Source: Corallochytrium limacisporum (Eukaryota; Opisthokonta). Taken from it: a stretch of 36,101 nt of DNA. Positions 35,295 to 36,101 of the stretch are shown piece by piece (positions within the stretch are counted from its first letter, which is position 1; the number at the start of each line of letters is the position of its first letter). The stretch is taken from contig PDIP01000075.1 in assembly GCA_002811645.1 (NCBI GenBank), positions 26,149 to 62,249 on the forward strand, given 5' to 3'. The position numbers and the translations under genes were made by a program. Under the pieces are notes generated by a model that made no database searches, had not been told where the DNA came from, and saw only the letters and a list, made by a program, of their open reading frames with translations.

Positions 35295-36101
35295 TTCCTC
35301 ATCTAACTCTTCCAATCCTATTTCCTTACCCCTATTGTGTGCACACGTTCTTCCAGACTTCTTTATCTATTTGTGAACCATAAACTCGACAAGTGCCTTT
35401 TTAAAAGAATCAGTATGAACCAAATCACTCACCTCGTTTGGTGAATCCTGATCTCAGTATTTCCCACTGAACTCACTAACCGCCAGGTTCTCCACCAGTG
35501 CCTTGAAAGAAGCAAAAGGCCGTTTTGAGCGTTTCATCACGTAGACGACATGCACGAGGTCCACCTTCTGAGATTACATACCTTCCCTGAGACTGCGTCC
35601 GTTGATCACTGACAATTCAATTCGGAACCAACTCTCCTGAAACGTTGACTTAAAGGGAAAACGAATTACCATGGTATTAACTGTGTGTCTCTCAACTCGG
35701 CAGGTACGAGGGTTCTTACCGTTCTTCGTCCTCCCCCCTTCTCCTCCACTCTCCTCCTCTGTCCCCCGTCCCCTCTCCCCACAATTTACCGCCCTGATGG
35801 TTTTTTCGTGCAGCTGCAGACTCACAACACACGGGGTCCTTGTGACCGGGCCGTCCCAGAATTTTTGAAACGCACGCACGCAGCCCGCTCCTCCTTCCCA
35901 GAAGGGGGAAGGGTCGTCCTGGATAGGAACGAGTTGGTACGTGACCAGCAGCTGTCATCTGTTCGAAGGCTCTCACGTACCAACCTCTGTTCAATAAAAA
36001 AGTGCATAATTTACATTATGGTTTGAAAGCTTCGTTTGAATCGGATAAAATCGGCTTCTTTTGAGTATACCGTTTTCCCGCCCATTCCGGCACCCTCTCA
36101 G
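35295..36101. other. Gene-free right flank with pyrimidine tract
   Basis: The first part should hold the TMEM165 5' UTR and promoter. A C/T-rich tract covers about 35725-35785. A plus-strand AATAAA lies at 35993-35998 and could end an unrecognised transcript. The open frames here (up to 113 codons) have no recognisable domain, so I do not call a gene. Confidence 0.5.

Overview
The window is nuclear DNA of a eukaryotic microbe. It carries typical eukaryotic genes (PEX19, RPAP1, TARBP1/TRM3, GID8, TMEM165/GDT1, COX7A, adrenodoxin-type ferredoxin, ICT1), at least one GT..AG spliceosomal intron, AATAAA signals, and no bacterial operons or Shine-Dalgarno sites. Fourteen of about fifteen genes read as single uninterrupted exons, including frames of 4.2 and 4.9 kb, so this is a compact, intron-poor protist. 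The pantothenate kinase-DUF89 fusion, the ROK-type fructokinase and the bacterial-flavoured DUF71 domain would suit a stramenopile-like lineage, but I cannot fix the taxon from sequence alone.

Layout. 1-2927 holds no convincing gene and is rich in microsatellites and G or C runs. 2928-8512 has five small genes: a globin (+), COX7A with one intron (-), GID8 (+), mitochondrial [2Fe-2S] ferredoxin (-) and a TesB/ACOT8-type acyl-CoA thioesterase (-). 9416-18004 has RPAP1 (+), convergent with PEX19 (-), then a G-rich stretch containing a 217-base assembly gap, then an unusual fusion gene (-). The fusion joins an asparagine-synthetase-type PP-loop domain, a four-cysteine zinc ribbon and a DUF71/Dph6-like PP-loop domain. 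19270-25284 has a ROK fructokinase (+), convergent with a very long tRNA Gm18 methyltransferase TARBP1/TRM3 homologue (-). 25851-33759 has four genes on the plus strand: a small gene broken by a one-base frame change, an armadillo-plus-coiled-coil protein resembling CIP2A, a bifunctional pantothenate kinase/phosphatase, and mitochondrial peptidyl-tRNA hydrolase ICT1. 33936-35294 is a TMEM165/GDT1 transporter (-) with a signal peptide and an unusual acidic luminal domain.

The genes do not form one pathway. Most serve mitochondria (ferredoxin, COX7A, ICT1, probably the thioesterase), peroxisomes (PEX19), CoA metabolism (PANK-DUF89, thioesterase), RNA biology (RPAP1, TARBP1) or the Golgi (TMEM165). 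Neighbours are often convergent with only 94-177 bp between stop codons, so 3' UTRs probably overlap. The best candidate for something undescribed is the double PP-loop fusion at 15962-18004. Next are the CIP2A-like protein, the PANK-DUF89 enzyme that keeps its kinase residues, and the globin with a C-terminal cysteine cluster.
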